Positions 14,563 to 22,443 of a DNA stretch of 57,444 nt are shown here, one piece after another (the first letter of the stretch is position 1; every line of letters begins with the position of its first letter). The position numbers were made by a program, and so were the translations under genes. Below the pieces are notes generated by a model. It was given only the letters and a program-made list of their open reading frames with translations, had not been told where the DNA came from and did no database searches. The DNA is from Candidatus Allofournierella merdigallinarum (GTDB taxonomy: Bacteria; Bacillota; Clostridia; Oscillospirales; Ruminococcaceae). Where the stretch lies: contig DXAC01000060.1 in NCBI GenBank assembly GCA_019117205.1, forward strand, positions 1-57,444, in the 5' to 3' direction.

Positions 14563-15723
14563 TCAGTAGTTTTCCTTGTGTACCTCGAAGAAGCTCTGGC
14601 TGTAGCCGCAGACGGGGCAGGCCTCGGGGGCCTTTTTGCCCATGACCAGGTGCCCGCAGACCCGGCACTCCCACATGGTCATCTCGCCCTTTTCAAACAC
14701 CCGCTGCATCTCCACATTTTTGAGCAGCGCCCGGTAGCGCTCCTCGTGGGCCTTTTCGATGGCCGCCACCTTGCGGAAGCGCTCGGCCAGCTCCGGGAAG
14801 CCCTCGTCCTCGGCGTCTTTGGCGAACTGGTCGTACATGTCGGTCCACTCGTAGTTCTCGCCCTCGGCGCCGGCCAGCAGGTTGGCGGCGGTGGAGCCGA
14901 TGTGGCCCAGCGCGTCGAACCACAGCCGGGCGTGCTCCTGCTCGTTGCGGGCGGTCTTCAAAAACAGCTCGGCGATCTGGTCGTAGCCCTCGCTCTGGGC
15001 CACGGCGGCGAAGTAGGTGTACTTGTTGCGGGCCTGACTCTCACCGGCAAAGGCGGCGGCCAAGTTCTTCTCGGTCTTGGTGCCGGCGTAGGGGTTCGCG
15101 GCGGGAGCCTTGCCCTCCTCGATCTTCACAAAAACGCTGGCCGGCTGGTGGCAGCGGGGGCAGGTGAAGTCAGCGGGCAGCGGCCCCTCGTGGATGTAGC
15201 CGCAGACGGTGCATTTCCATTTCTCCATGGTTGTATCCTCCGTTTTCTCGTCATTTTCGTTAAAGTTCAGGGTGTCCAGCAGGGTTTGTGCCATGCGGGC
15301 GGCCTCGCCGCTTTCCTCGGCGGCGATGCGCCGCAGCAAAGCCCGGGCGTTGCCGCTTTGGGGCAGCATGTAGCCGGCCTCCCGGCTCAGATCCTCGGCC
15401 ATCAGCCGGCAGGACTTCTCCGCCGCCGCGCCCAGCGCGCCGGACAGCTGCGCGGCAATGGCCTCCCCTTTCGCCTTGCTCTGGACCAGTGCCCGCAAAG
15501 CGTCGGTCACCGGCTGGCTCTTGGGCTGCTGGGGCGGCATCTCCCGGGGCACCATCGAGATGGCCCCCGAGGGGCAGGCGTCGGCGCAGCGGCCGCAGCC
15601 GATGCACTTGCCCGGGTCGATCACGCTGTTCTCGGTGTCGCTGGCCCCGGTGGGGCAGACGTACAGGCACAGGCAATCCTTGGTACACAGGCGCAGGTTG
15701 CGCACCGCAAACAGTTCCGCCAT
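14563..15723 (-). CDS. Ferredoxin-rubredoxin-rubrerythrin-rubredoxin multidomain protein (or two in-frame products)
   Basis: 386 aa from ATG 15723, 8 nt after AGGAGG; a GTG directly before it is also possible. Residues 1-55 form a ferredoxin-like domain with [14 protein letters not shown] and an earlier Cys cluster. About 60-160 is helical and unassigned. A short rubredoxin-like knuckle ([10 protein letters not shown] to CPRCHQP) is followed by a rubrerythrin diiron domain with [13 protein letters not shown] and EKAHEERY, and then a second rubredoxin (CRVCGHLV to CPVCGYSQ). Rubrerythrins reduce hydrogen peroxide with electrons from rubredoxin or ferredoxin. An excellent internal site, GGAGG 9 nt before ATG 15228, would give a 221-aa rubrerythrin alone in the same frame. 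Confidence 0.85.
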   Translation of the reverse strand: MAELFAVRNLRLCTKDCLCLYVCPTGASDTENSVIDPGKCIGCGRCADACPSGAISMVPREMPPQQPKSQPVTDALRALVQSKAKGEAIAAQLSGALGAAAEKSCRLMAEDLSREAGYMLPQSGNARALLRRIAAEESGEAARMAQTLLDTLNFNENDEKTEDTTMEKWKCTVCGYIHEGPLPADFTCPRCHQPASVFVKIEEGKAPAANPYAGTKTEKNLAAAFAGESQARNKYTYFAAVAQSEGYDQIAELFLKTARNEQEHARLWFDALGHIGSTAANLLAGAEGENYEWTDMYDQFAKDAEDEGFPELAERFRKVAAIEKAHEERYRALLKNVEMQRVFEKGEMTMWECRVCGHLVMGKKAPEACPVCGYSQSFFEVHKENY

Positions 15724-16385
15724 CACATTGCCCTCCTTTCCACCTTTTCAAATTTCCAGGCAGGCACCTTGCACACCGGGCACAGGGCCGGGGGCTCGGG
15801 CCCCACATAGATAAAGCCGCAGATGGTACAGACATAGACGCCGGTGTTCTCCAGCATCTTCTCCCCCTCCCGGGCGTACCGCTTGAGCAGGGCGTCCAGC
15901 ATGTTGGTGACCTTTTCGCTCCAGACCAGGGCCCGCAGGGCGCCCCGGTCCTTTTCCGCGCCGGCCACCGCGTTGGCGTGGGGATAGCCAGCGGCCAGGT
16001 CCTGCTCCACCAAAGCGGCCAGCGCGGCGAAGTCCGCCGCGGGCGCCTGGCCCGCCTTGGCGCGGAAGTGTTCGGCCAGTTTGGCAAAGGCTGCCGCCTG
16101 CTCCGCCAGATACTGCTTTTCACAGCCCCGGGCCAGGTTGGAACAGAGGATGCTCACCTCCATGGCCGAGAGCTCCCGCTCCGGCTGGGGCGCCGCCGTG
16201 TCGGGCGCGGGGGCCGGGGCGGCTGCGCCCTTTTCCTTAAAGGCGCTCTTGCCGGCGCCGCACAAGGGGCAGACCCAATCGGCGGGCAGCTCCTCCCACC
16301 GGGTGCCGGGCGCGATGCCCGCCGACGGGATGCCCTTTTCTTCCTCATAGACATACCCGCAGACGGAACAGACATAGGTTTTCAT
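15723..16385 (-). CDS. Rubredoxin - helical domain - rubredoxin protein
   Basis: 220 aa. Residues 1-50 are a complete rubredoxin ([13 protein letters not shown] to [11 protein letters not shown]). An Ala/Pro linker follows, then an all-helical region (about 70-180), then a short rubredoxin-like knuckle (CTICGFIY to CPVCKVP). The layout imitates a rubrerythrin flanked by two iron centres, but the helical part lacks the ExxH diiron motifs (it reads WSEKVTNM where EKxH would be expected). It may therefore be an electron-transfer or scaffold partner, not a peroxidase. Its stop overlaps the start region of the ferredoxin-rubrerythrin gene, so the two are coupled. AGGAGG lies about 12 nt before the start. 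Confidence 0.8.
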   Translation of the reverse strand: MKTYVCSVCGYVYEEEKGIPSAGIAPGTRWEELPADWVCPLCGAGKSAFKEKGAAAPAPAPDTAAPQPERELSAMEVSILCSNLARGCEKQYLAEQAAAFAKLAEHFRAKAGQAPAADFAALAALVEQDLAAGYPHANAVAGAEKDRGALRALVWSEKVTNMLDALLKRYAREGEKMLENTGVYVCTICGFIYVGPEPPALCPVCKVPAWKFEKVERRAM

Positions 16386-16444
16386 GGGGTTCTTTCGCCT
16401 CCTTTTTCAATGGATCCTTTCTCTCAAAGGCTACGCAAAGAATA

Positions 16445-16490
16445 ATAGTAGCTTTTACTATATATTACCATCCGTTCCCTGCAAATGCAA
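16445..16490 (-). promoter_or_regulatory. Promoter and operator-like inverted repeat of the rubredoxin/rubrerythrin operon
   Basis: TTGCAT (16490-16485) and TAATAT (16467-16462) are spaced by 17 bp. Immediately downstream ATAGTA (16445-16450) pairs with TACTAT (16456-16461) across the expected start site. The AT-rich symmetry is reminiscent of PerR/Fur-type peroxide control but does not match a strict 7-1-7 box. Confidence 0.6.
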
Positions 16491-17057
16491 GGGCCGGAAA
16501 AAATTTCAGCGAAACAGAAAAAAGCGACCGCCGCTTTTATGCTTTTTGCCTTGGGCCTGCCCGCCGGGCCCCGGGCGGGCAAAGGGGCGGGCCTCGTCAA
16601 ACGCCTGCTGCCGCTTTGGGGGCGGGGCTCTCCGGGTGCTCCCCGGGGGTCTTGCGGGCCGGGGACATACGGCGCTCTTTCTCGCTGCCGTGTCGTGTGC
16701 CGGCGGGCGGATGTTTCACGGGAGGGCGCTTCCCGCCGCCTGCCCCCGTTTGTGCCCGTTTTTTCCCCCGGGTTTTGTGCGGTTCCTCCAGGGCTTGGCC
16801 GTTGCCGGGGCCCGCTGCCGCGCAGGAAAACACACCGCAAACCAAAAACCGCGGCGGCGGGCGCGGTTATGCCAACTGCACCGGTGCCGCCACGGGGCGG
16901 CCGTTCAAACTTTTGAACGGCATATTCAGTTTCCCACAGGCAAAGCCCAAACCCCATCGCCCGGGCAAAAGGCCCCCTGCCCCACGCCCCGCCCGGCGGG
17001 GCCGTTGCCGGGACTTTTGCCGGAGCGGTGCCGCCCACCGCTGCCGGGGGCCGCCGT
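16491..17057. other. Gene-free GC-rich spacer
   Basis: No convincing gene was found. Open frames on both strands are proline/arginine/glycine-rich and lack ribosome sites. It contains a 20-bp inverted repeat at 16901-16920 (9-bp perfect arms around CT), and strings of G and C tracts. It may be a decayed coding region or a long 3' flank of the interrupted gene to the right. Confidence 0.5.
16901..16920. repeat. 20-bp inverted repeat
   Basis: CCGTTCAAA and TTTGAACGG flank a 2-nt centre. It is AT-richer than its surroundings and could be an operator or a hairpin. No gene start is close to it. Confidence 0.4.
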
Positions 17058-17672
17058 TCAGCCTGATGCGCCGGCCCCGCCCCGCTCGGCGGGCAGCAGG
17101 CCGAACATGGCCCGGTCCCTTGTCCATTCCAGGCCGTTTTGCAGCGCCACCGCGTAGTCCCGGAACTGGTCCCTGCGGTGGCGATGGACGGCGGCGTACC
17201 CCGGGCGCTCGTACAGATCGGTCCCGCCTGCCAGAGCTCTTTGCCGCTGTTCTTCCGTTTCCACCGGCACCCACCAGGTGCTGTTCTCCCCGTCCATGTT
17301 GGGCTGGGAAAAGCAGGCCGCCGCCTCCCGGGGCCGGCCCCGGTCCAGAAAGGCCAGGCCCGCCAGCCGGGGCATCGTCTCCCGGTGGGCGATGTAGTAG
17401 CCGTCCAGGTCGCCCCAGGTCTCCTCCACCATGGCCAAAAAGGCGGCGCAGTATTCCTGCAAAAAATCCAGCAGATCCTCGCACAAGCCCGGCATGGCCG
17501 CGTCGGTGCCGTCAAAGTCAAAATGTCGGATCATCCGGGGGAAGGCGGCGTCGCACAGCATACCACTGTTGGCCCGGAGTTTGTCGGTGAAGCGGGGCTC
17601 CTCGCCCGGGCGCAGGATGCCGTATTGCAGCTCGTCGAAGCGGCAGTATTTCACCGTGATGTCCAAGGTCAT
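17058..17672 (-). CDS. Unknown protein, probably the C-terminal part of a TGA-interrupted gene
   Basis: 204 aa, not recognised. It is soluble, acidic and aromatic-rich, with no signal or membrane segment; it opens MTLDITVKYCRFDELQYG and ends in a Gly-rich tail. The ATG at 17672 lacks a normally spaced ribosome site: GGAGG lies 23 nt upstream, though a GCGGCC-AGC-GGCCGC hairpin between them could shorten the effective distance to about 8 nt. The frame continues upstream for ten sense codons to a TGA, beyond which the same frame is the 45-codon open frame at 17703-17840. The most economical reading is one gene of about 260 codons with an internal TGA. Confidence 0.6.
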   Translation of the reverse strand: MTLDITVKYCRFDELQYGILRPGEEPRFTDKLRANSGMLCDAAFPRMIRHFDFDGTDAAMPGLCEDLLDFLQEYCAAFLAMVEETWGDLDGYYIAHRETMPRLAGLAFLDRGRPREAAACFSQPNMDGENSTWWVPVETEEQRQRALAGGTDLYERPGYAAVHRHRRDQFRDYAVALQNGLEWTRDRAMFGLLPAERGGAGASG

Positions 17673-17702
17673 GCCGATGCGGCCGCTGGCCGCTTCCTCC
17701 GG

Positions 17703-17840
17703 TCACCAGAAAGCGTGGTAAAAGTAGGGGTCCACTTTTTTGTAAAGGTCATGCTGGGGGGAGAGCTTGATCTTCCGCCTTTTGGCGGCGGCTTTCATCG
17801 CCTGGTACAATGCCTTGTGCTGCTGGCTGGTCAGCCTCAT
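17703..17840 (-). CDS. 45-aa open frame, in frame with 17058-17672 across a TGA
   Basis: 45 codons from ATG 17840, with AAAGGAGG 10 nt upstream, the better ribosome site of the pair. The product is basic at its N-terminal half (helix with KAAAKRRKIK) and aromatic at its end (DPYFYHAFW). Its stop TGA directly follows a Trp codon. Translated through, the sequence would continue PEEAASGRIG into the downstream frame. It may be an independent small protein, the 5' part of a gene broken by a TGG-to-TGA change, or a recoded gene. It lies after the ispH-rpsA terminator, with little room for a promoter of its own. Confidence 0.55.
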   Translation of the reverse strand: MRLTSQQHKALYQAMKAAAKRRKIKLSPQHDLYKKVDPYFYHAFW

Positions 17841-17868
17841 CTGGCCTCATCCTCCTTTTGCCACGGAA

Positions 17869-17902
17869 AAGAAAAACACCGCCTGCGGGGCAGGCGGTGT
17901 TT
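17869..17902 (-). terminator. Terminator of ispH-rpsA (end of the 12-kb operon)
   Basis: A 12-bp perfect stem (17874-17885 with 17891-17902, 5-nt loop) is followed on the minus strand by a TTTTTCTTTT tract, 12 bp after the stop codon. Confidence 0.9.
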
Positions 17903-17913
17903 CGGCTTGCAGA

Positions 17914-19839
17914 TCACTCGGCGTCCTCGGCCTCGTCGTTCAGCAGGGCTTTCATGGACAGGCTGATGCGCTTCTTCTCGAAGTCCACGTCCAGCAGCTT
18001 GACGTTCACCTCGTCGCCCACTTTCAGCACGTCGCTGACCTTTTCCACACGCTCGTTGCTGATCTCGCTGATGTGGACCAGGCCGTCGATGCCGGGCAGG
18101 ATGCGCACAAAGGCGCCGAACTTGGTGATGCTCACCACCGGGGCGGTGAAGACGCTGCCGATGGGATACTCGTTCTCCAGCTTGACCCAGGGGTTGTCCT
18201 CGGCTTTCTTGTAGCCCAGGGAGACCTTGTGGTTCTCGGTGTCCAGCGCCTTGACGTACACCTCGATGGTGTCGCCCACGTTGACCACCTCGCTGGGATG
18301 CTTGATGCGGTTCCAGCTCAGCTCGCTGATGTGGCACAGGCCGTCCACGCCGCCCACGTCCACGAACGCGCCGTAGGCGGTGAGGCTCTTGACCACGCCG
18401 GTGTAGGTCTTGCCCACCTCCACGCTGGCCCAGAACGCCTCGCGCTTGGCCGCGTTCTCCTCGGCGGTGACCTTGTTGATGGAGCCCACGATCTTGCGGC
18501 CGGCGCACTCGGTGATGACCAGCTTCACGGTCTGCTTGACCAGGGCGTTGATGTCTTCGTCACGGCGCATGGTGGCCTGGCTGCGGGGCACGAACACCTT
18601 AACGCCCTTGACCACCACGATCACGCCGCCCTTGTTGGTCTCGGTGACGACACCCTCCATGACGGTGCCCTCTTCGGCGGCCTTGGCCACCTCTTCCAGA
18701 CCTTTGCGGGCTTCCAGCTTCTTGCGGGACAGGTAGGCGACGCCTTCCTGATCGTTGACCTTTTCGACGACGAGGTCCAGCTTGTCCCCAACTTTTACCA
18801 GATCCTCCGCACGGGCGGCGGGATCGTCGGTAAGCTCACTCAGCTTGACAAAGCCGGTGTGTTTGGTGCCGATGTCCACCTGCACCTCGTTGGGCGTAAT
18901 GCCGGTAACAGTGCCCTCCACTACCTTGCCTGCAGACACAGGCTTGAGATTTGCTTCGCTCTCGGCAAACATCTCGGCAAAGCTCATCTCGTCACGGATT
19001 TCTTCACTCATACTGTTAAGTACCTCCTCAATAATAGACGATGGCGTGGAAGCCCCGGCCGTAACACCCACCGTTCGCACCCCGGAAAACCAGGCGGGAT
19101 CCAGCTCGCTGGCTGTTTCCACTGTGACGCACCGGGTATGCCTGGCGGCGACTGCTGCAAGCTTTTGGGTGTTGGAAGAATGATGACCACCAATGACGAC
19201 CATCAGGTCGCATTTTTGGCTGAGGTCTTCCGCTTCCTGTTGCCTCGTCCACGTCGCACTACATATTGTATCAAATATTTTGGCATTTGTATACCCTTTT
19301 TTTATAAACGCGGCACATTCTTGCCATTTTGTAACCTGGAAAGTGGTCTGCGCCACCATATAAACGGGCTTTTCCGGGTCCTGCGGGCCGCTCCAGCGGG
19401 CAAGGGCCTCCAGATCGGAGAAGACGAACACCTCCCCGTTTGTGTGGCCCACGATGCCCTGTACCTCCGGGTGGGCGGCGTCCCCCGCCACCAGCAGCGC
19501 CGCGCCCTCGTCGCTGGCCTTTTGGGCGATGCGGTGGATCTTGGCCACAAAGGGGCAGGTGGCGTCCTGGCAGGGGATGCCGGCCTTTTCGATCTCGTCG
19601 TACACCCGCCGGGGCACCCCGTGGCTGCGGATGACCAGCTCGTAGCCGGGGGGCACCTCCTCCAGGCTGTTGGCGGTGACCACCCCCAGCGCCTCCAGCT
19701 CGGCCACGCACTGGGGGTTGTGGATCAGCGGCCCCAGGGTGGCCACCTTGTGGCCGCTTTTGGCCAGCTGCCGGGTGAGCTTCACCGCCCGGTCCACCCC
19801 AAAGCAGAAGCCGGCGGTCTTTGCTTTTATGATCTCCAT
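17914..19839 (-). CDS. ispH-rpsA: Fused HMB-PP reductase (IspH/LytB) and ribosomal protein S1
   Basis: 641 aa. Residues 1 to about 285 are IspH, the [4Fe-4S] enzyme that makes IPP and DMAPP in the last step of the MEP pathway: [14 protein letters not shown] (first cluster Cys), the second Cys in CQDATCPFV, the third in [14 protein letters not shown], plus GGHHSSNT. From about 310 on there are four S1 RNA-binding domains (for example [45 protein letters not shown]) as in RpsA, which helps 30S subunits bind mRNA. The fusion is known in Clostridia. It is last in a long operon after plsC and cmk, 12 bp downstream of plsC. AAGGAG precedes the start. Confidence 0.96.
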   Translation of the reverse strand: MEIIKAKTAGFCFGVDRAVKLTRQLAKSGHKVATLGPLIHNPQCVAELEALGVVTANSLEEVPPGYELVIRSHGVPRRVYDEIEKAGIPCQDATCPFVAKIHRIAQKASDEGAALLVAGDAAHPEVQGIVGHTNGEVFVFSDLEALARWSGPQDPEKPVYMVAQTTFQVTKWQECAAFIKKGYTNAKIFDTICSATWTRQQEAEDLSQKCDLMVVIGGHHSSNTQKLAAVAARHTRCVTVETASELDPAWFSGVRTVGVTAGASTPSSIIEEVLNSMSEEIRDEMSFAEMFAESEANLKPVSAGKVVEGTVTGITPNEVQVDIGTKHTGFVKLSELTDDPAARAEDLVKVGDKLDLVVEKVNDQEGVAYLSRKKLEARKGLEEVAKAAEEGTVMEGVVTETNKGGVIVVVKGVKVFVPRSQATMRRDEDINALVKQTVKLVITECAGRKIVGSINKVTAEENAAKREAFWASVEVGKTYTGVVKSLTAYGAFVDVGGVDGLCHISELSWNRIKHPSEVVNVGDTIEVYVKALDTENHKVSLGYKKAEDNPWVKLENEYPIGSVFTAPVVSITKFGAFVRILPGIDGLVHISEISNERVEKVSDVLKVGDEVNVKLLDVDFEKKRISLSMKALLNDEAEDAE

Positions 19840-19851
19840 CTTCCCCGCTCC

Positions 19852-20469
19852 TTACTCGAACCGGTTTTCTTCATAGAGCTTCTGCCAGGCGTCCAGCAGC
19901 AGCTGCTTGTTCTCCCGCAGCTTCGCGGCGCTCTTGTGCTCGCCCAAAAACAGCTTTTCGGCGGGGATGGGCTCGCCAAAGCAGATCCGCACCCGGCTGA
20001 ACAGCCGCATATGTCCGTGGCGGTAGATGATGCGGCAGGGCACGATGTCCACCCCGGCGGCGCTGGCCACCACAAAGGCGCCGCTCTTCAGCTTGCCGGG
20101 CTCGCCGGTTTTGGAGCGGGTGCCCTCCGGGAAGATGAGCAGGCCCCGGCCGTTCTTCACCTCTTCGATGGCATTGTCCACCGCGGAGGTGTCGCCCCGG
20201 CCCCGGGTGACGCCGAACACCCCCACCTGGTGGAAGAACCAGGTGAAAAAGGGGTTGACGTGCATGACCTCTTCCTTTGCCATCACCAGCATTTTTTTGC
20301 CCCAGAACCGGGCGATGACCACGAACACCGGGTCGATGGCGGACAGATGATTGGGGGCCAGCACAAAGCCCCGGCCGTCCCTGGGCAGGTTCTCCCGCCC
20401 CACCACTTTGATGGGAAAGACCAGGTGCCAGACGAGCCAGGCCCCGGCCAGTACGATCCCGTAAACCAT
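19852..20469 (-). CDS. plsC: 1-acyl-sn-glycerol-3-phosphate acyltransferase
   Basis: 205 aa from ATG 20469 (AGAGGTG 6 nt upstream); a GTG at 20478 is an alternative. It transfers an acyl group to lysophosphatidic acid at the membrane, giving phosphatidic acid. The N-terminal hydrophobic segment anchors it. The catalytic NHxxxxD box is NHLSAID (about residues 57-63), and the acceptor-binding motif FPEGTRSKTG follows at about 118-127, with a later VPCRIIYRHG block. It is 41 bp downstream of cmk and 12 bp upstream of ispH-rpsA, a gene order common in Clostridia. Confidence 0.94.
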   Translation of the reverse strand: MVYGIVLAGAWLVWHLVFPIKVVGRENLPRDGRGFVLAPNHLSAIDPVFVVIARFWGKKMLVMAKEEVMHVNPFFTWFFHQVGVFGVTRGRGDTSAVDNAIEEVKNGRGLLIFPEGTRSKTGEPGKLKSGAFVVASAAGVDIVPCRIIYRHGHMRLFSRVRICFGEPIPAEKLFLGEHKSAAKLRENKQLLLDAWQKLYEENRFE

Positions 20470-20510
20470 AAATAACACCTCTCACGCCGGGCGCGCCGCG
20501 CCCGTTTGCT

Positions 20511-21179
20511 TCAGCCCTTTACCCGCTGGAGGATCAGGGTCTTCAGAGCCTGGAAGCTCTGGTCAAAATCCATCTCGCTGGTGTCCACCAGCACCGCGTC
20601 CGCCGCCTGCTTCAGCGGCGCGGCGGCCCGGTGGGTGTCCTGCCAGTCCCGCCGGCGGATGTCCTCCAGCACGGTGTCGTAGTCCGCCGGCTGGCCCTTT
20701 TGCCGCAGCTCCAGCATCCGCCGCCGTGCCCGGGCCTCGGGGGAGGCGGTGAGGAAAATTTTCACGGTGGCGTTGGGCAGCACCACGGTGCCGATGTCCC
20801 GCCCGTCCATGAGCAGGTCCTGGCGGCGGGCCATCTCCCGCTGGGTCTCCAGCAGAAAGGCGCGCACCGCCGGGTGGGCGGACACGTCGCTGGCAGCCAT
20901 GCCCATGGCCTCCGCCCGGATGGCCTCGCTCACGTCCTCACCGCAGAGCAGCACCCGCTGGACGCCCTCCACATACTTCAGCTCCAGCCGGATATCCGGC
21001 AGCAGCGCCGCCACGGCGGCGGCGTCCTTTGTGTCCGCCCCGGCCCGCGCCGCGTACAGGCCGATGGCCCGGTACATGGCGCCGGTGTCCACATACAGAT
21101 ACCCCAGCTCTTTGGCCAGCCGCCGGGCCAGGGTGGATTTGCCGGCCCCGGAGGGGCCGTCGATGGCAACAGAGATCAT
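20511..21179 (-). CDS. cmk: Cytidylate kinase
   Basis: 222 aa, normal for bacterial CMP kinase, which phosphorylates CMP/dCMP with ATP. P-loop GPSGAGKST starts at residue 8; LGYLYVDTGAMYRAI is the family's CMP-binding block; MDGRDIGTVVLPNATVKIFLTAS and the RRDWQDTHRAAAPLKQA region complete it. AGGAAACG precedes the ATG. It lies between the BaiN-like flavoprotein (49 bp gap) and plsC (41 bp gap) in the operon. Confidence 0.96.
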   Translation of the reverse strand: MISVAIDGPSGAGKSTLARRLAKELGYLYVDTGAMYRAIGLYAARAGADTKDAAAVAALLPDIRLELKYVEGVQRVLLCGEDVSEAIRAEAMGMAASDVSAHPAVRAFLLETQREMARRQDLLMDGRDIGTVVLPNATVKIFLTASPEARARRRMLELRQKGQPADYDTVLEDIRRRDWQDTHRAAAPLKQAADAVLVDTSEMDFDQSFQALKTLILQRVKG

Positions 21180-21228
21180 CGTTTCCTATGCTCCTTGGTA
21201 TTTGATCTTGCGGCGTCCGCCGCCTTTT

Positions 21229-22443
21229 TCAAAGCGCCCGCGCCGCCGCCTGGGCGGTGCAGAAAGCGATCTGCAGATTGTAGCCCCCGGTGTAGGCGTC
21301 CAGGTCCAGCACCTCGCCGGCGAAAGCGAGGCCGGGGCAGAGTTTGGAGGCCATGGTGCGGGGGTCCACCTCTTTCACGTTCACCCCGCCGCTGGTGATC
21401 ACCGCGTGGGCCAGGTCGCCCCGGGCGCTGATGGGCACCGTCCAGCGCTTCATCAGCTTCACCAGCCGCCGGCGGCTGTCCTTGTCGATCTGGCTGGCTT
21501 TCAGGGCCGGGTCCACCCCCCAGCGCTCGGCCATCACCGGCTGCATACTGGCGGGCAGCAGCTTTGCCAGCGCCCCCTGGGCGCTCTTCGCCCCCAGCAG
21601 CTGGAAGTCCCGGCACACCCGGGCGTAGAGCTGGTCCTCGTCCAGGGCGGGCTTCAGGTCGATGGCCGCCGTCCAGCGGTGCTTTTCCAGCTCCCGGATG
21701 TAGCTGGAGGCGGTCAGGGTCAGCGGCCCGGAGATGCCGAAGTGGGTGAACAGCATCTCCCCCAGCTCGCTGAACACGGGCTTGCCGTCCCGCTTGAGGG
21801 TCAGGGTGACGTTGCGCAGTGAGAGGCCCATCATCCGCTTGCAGGCGGGGTCGGAGCTCACCAGGCTGCACAGGCTGGGCACCGGGTCCACGATGGTGTG
21901 GCCCGCCTGCTTTGCCAGCTTGTAGCCGTCGCCGGTGGAGCCGGTGCCCGGGTAGGACACCCCGCCGGTGGCCACCAGCACTCCGTCCGCCAAAAGCCGG
22001 CGGCCGCCCTTTGTGACAACGCCCGCGCACCGGCCGTTTTCCATCACAAGGCTTTTGGCCCCGTCCATCACCAGGTCCGCGTCCGCCGCGTACCGCAGCA
22101 GGGCGGCCCGGATGTCCTGGGCCTTATCGCTGGCCGGGAACACCCGGCGGCCCCGCTCGGTCTTTAAGGGCACGCCCAGCTTCTCGAACAGCGCCATGGT
22201 GGCCGCGGGGGGAAAGGCGTGGATGGCGGAATAGAGAAAGCGGGGGTTGGTGCGCACGTTCTGCAAAAAGGCGGCCTCGTCGCAGTTGTTGGTGACGTTG
22301 CACCGCCCCTTGCCGGTGACCAGAATTTTTTTGCCGGGTGCGTCGCTGTGCTCCAGCACCGTGACATGGTGCCCCAGCCGGCAGGCGGCCCCGGCGGCCA
22401 TCAGGCCGGCGGCGCCCGCGCCCACCACGATCAGCTCTGCCAT
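21229..22443 (-). CDS. HI0933/BaiN-like FAD-dependent oxidoreductase
   Basis: 404 aa from ATG 22443, preceded by GGAAGGAG; the 13-bp overlap with the upstream membrane-protein gene shows coupling. Residues 3-16 are a Rossmann GxGxxG (VVGAGAAGLMAAGA). GKKILVTGKGRCNVTNN is the signature of the HI0933 family, followed by the VATGGVSYPGTGSTGDGY and GGVNVKEVDPRTMASK blocks; the C-terminal GYNLQIAFCTA closes the FAD site. Family members are annotated as aminoacetone oxidases or bile-acid reductases (BaiN), but most have no proven substrate. It commonly precedes cmk-plsC-ispH in Clostridia, as here. Confidence 0.92.
   Translation of the reverse strand: MAELIVVGAGAAGLMAAGAACRLGHHVTVLEHSDAPGKKILVTGKGRCNVTNNCDEAAFLQNVRTNPRFLYSAIHAFPPAATMALFEKLGVPLKTERGRRVFPASDKAQDIRAALLRYAADADLVMDGAKSLVMENGRCAGVVTKGGRRLLADGVLVATGGVSYPGTGSTGDGYKLAKQAGHTIVDPVPSLCSLVSSDPACKRMMGLSLRNVTLTLKRDGKPVFSELGEMLFTHFGISGPLTLTASSYIRELEKHRWTAAIDLKPALDEDQLYARVCRDFQLLGAKSAQGALAKLLPASMQPVMAERWGVDPALKASQIDKDSRRRLVKLMKRWTVPISARGDLAHAVITSGGVNVKEVDPRTMASKLCPGLAFAGEVLDLDAYTGGYNLQIAFCTAQAAARAL

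Noticed and set aside
15723..16385. A second active rubrerythrin
   Set aside because: The ExxH diiron motifs are missing from the helical part, so peroxidase activity cannot be claimed.
16491..17057. Several 80-200-codon open frames in the spacer
   Set aside because: Pro/Arg/Gly-rich, no ribosome sites, no recognisable motif, overlapping each other on both strands.
17767..20475. A 900-codon plus-strand open frame opposite ispH-rpsA and plsC
   Set aside because: Antisense to two unmistakable genes; no domain or start signal.
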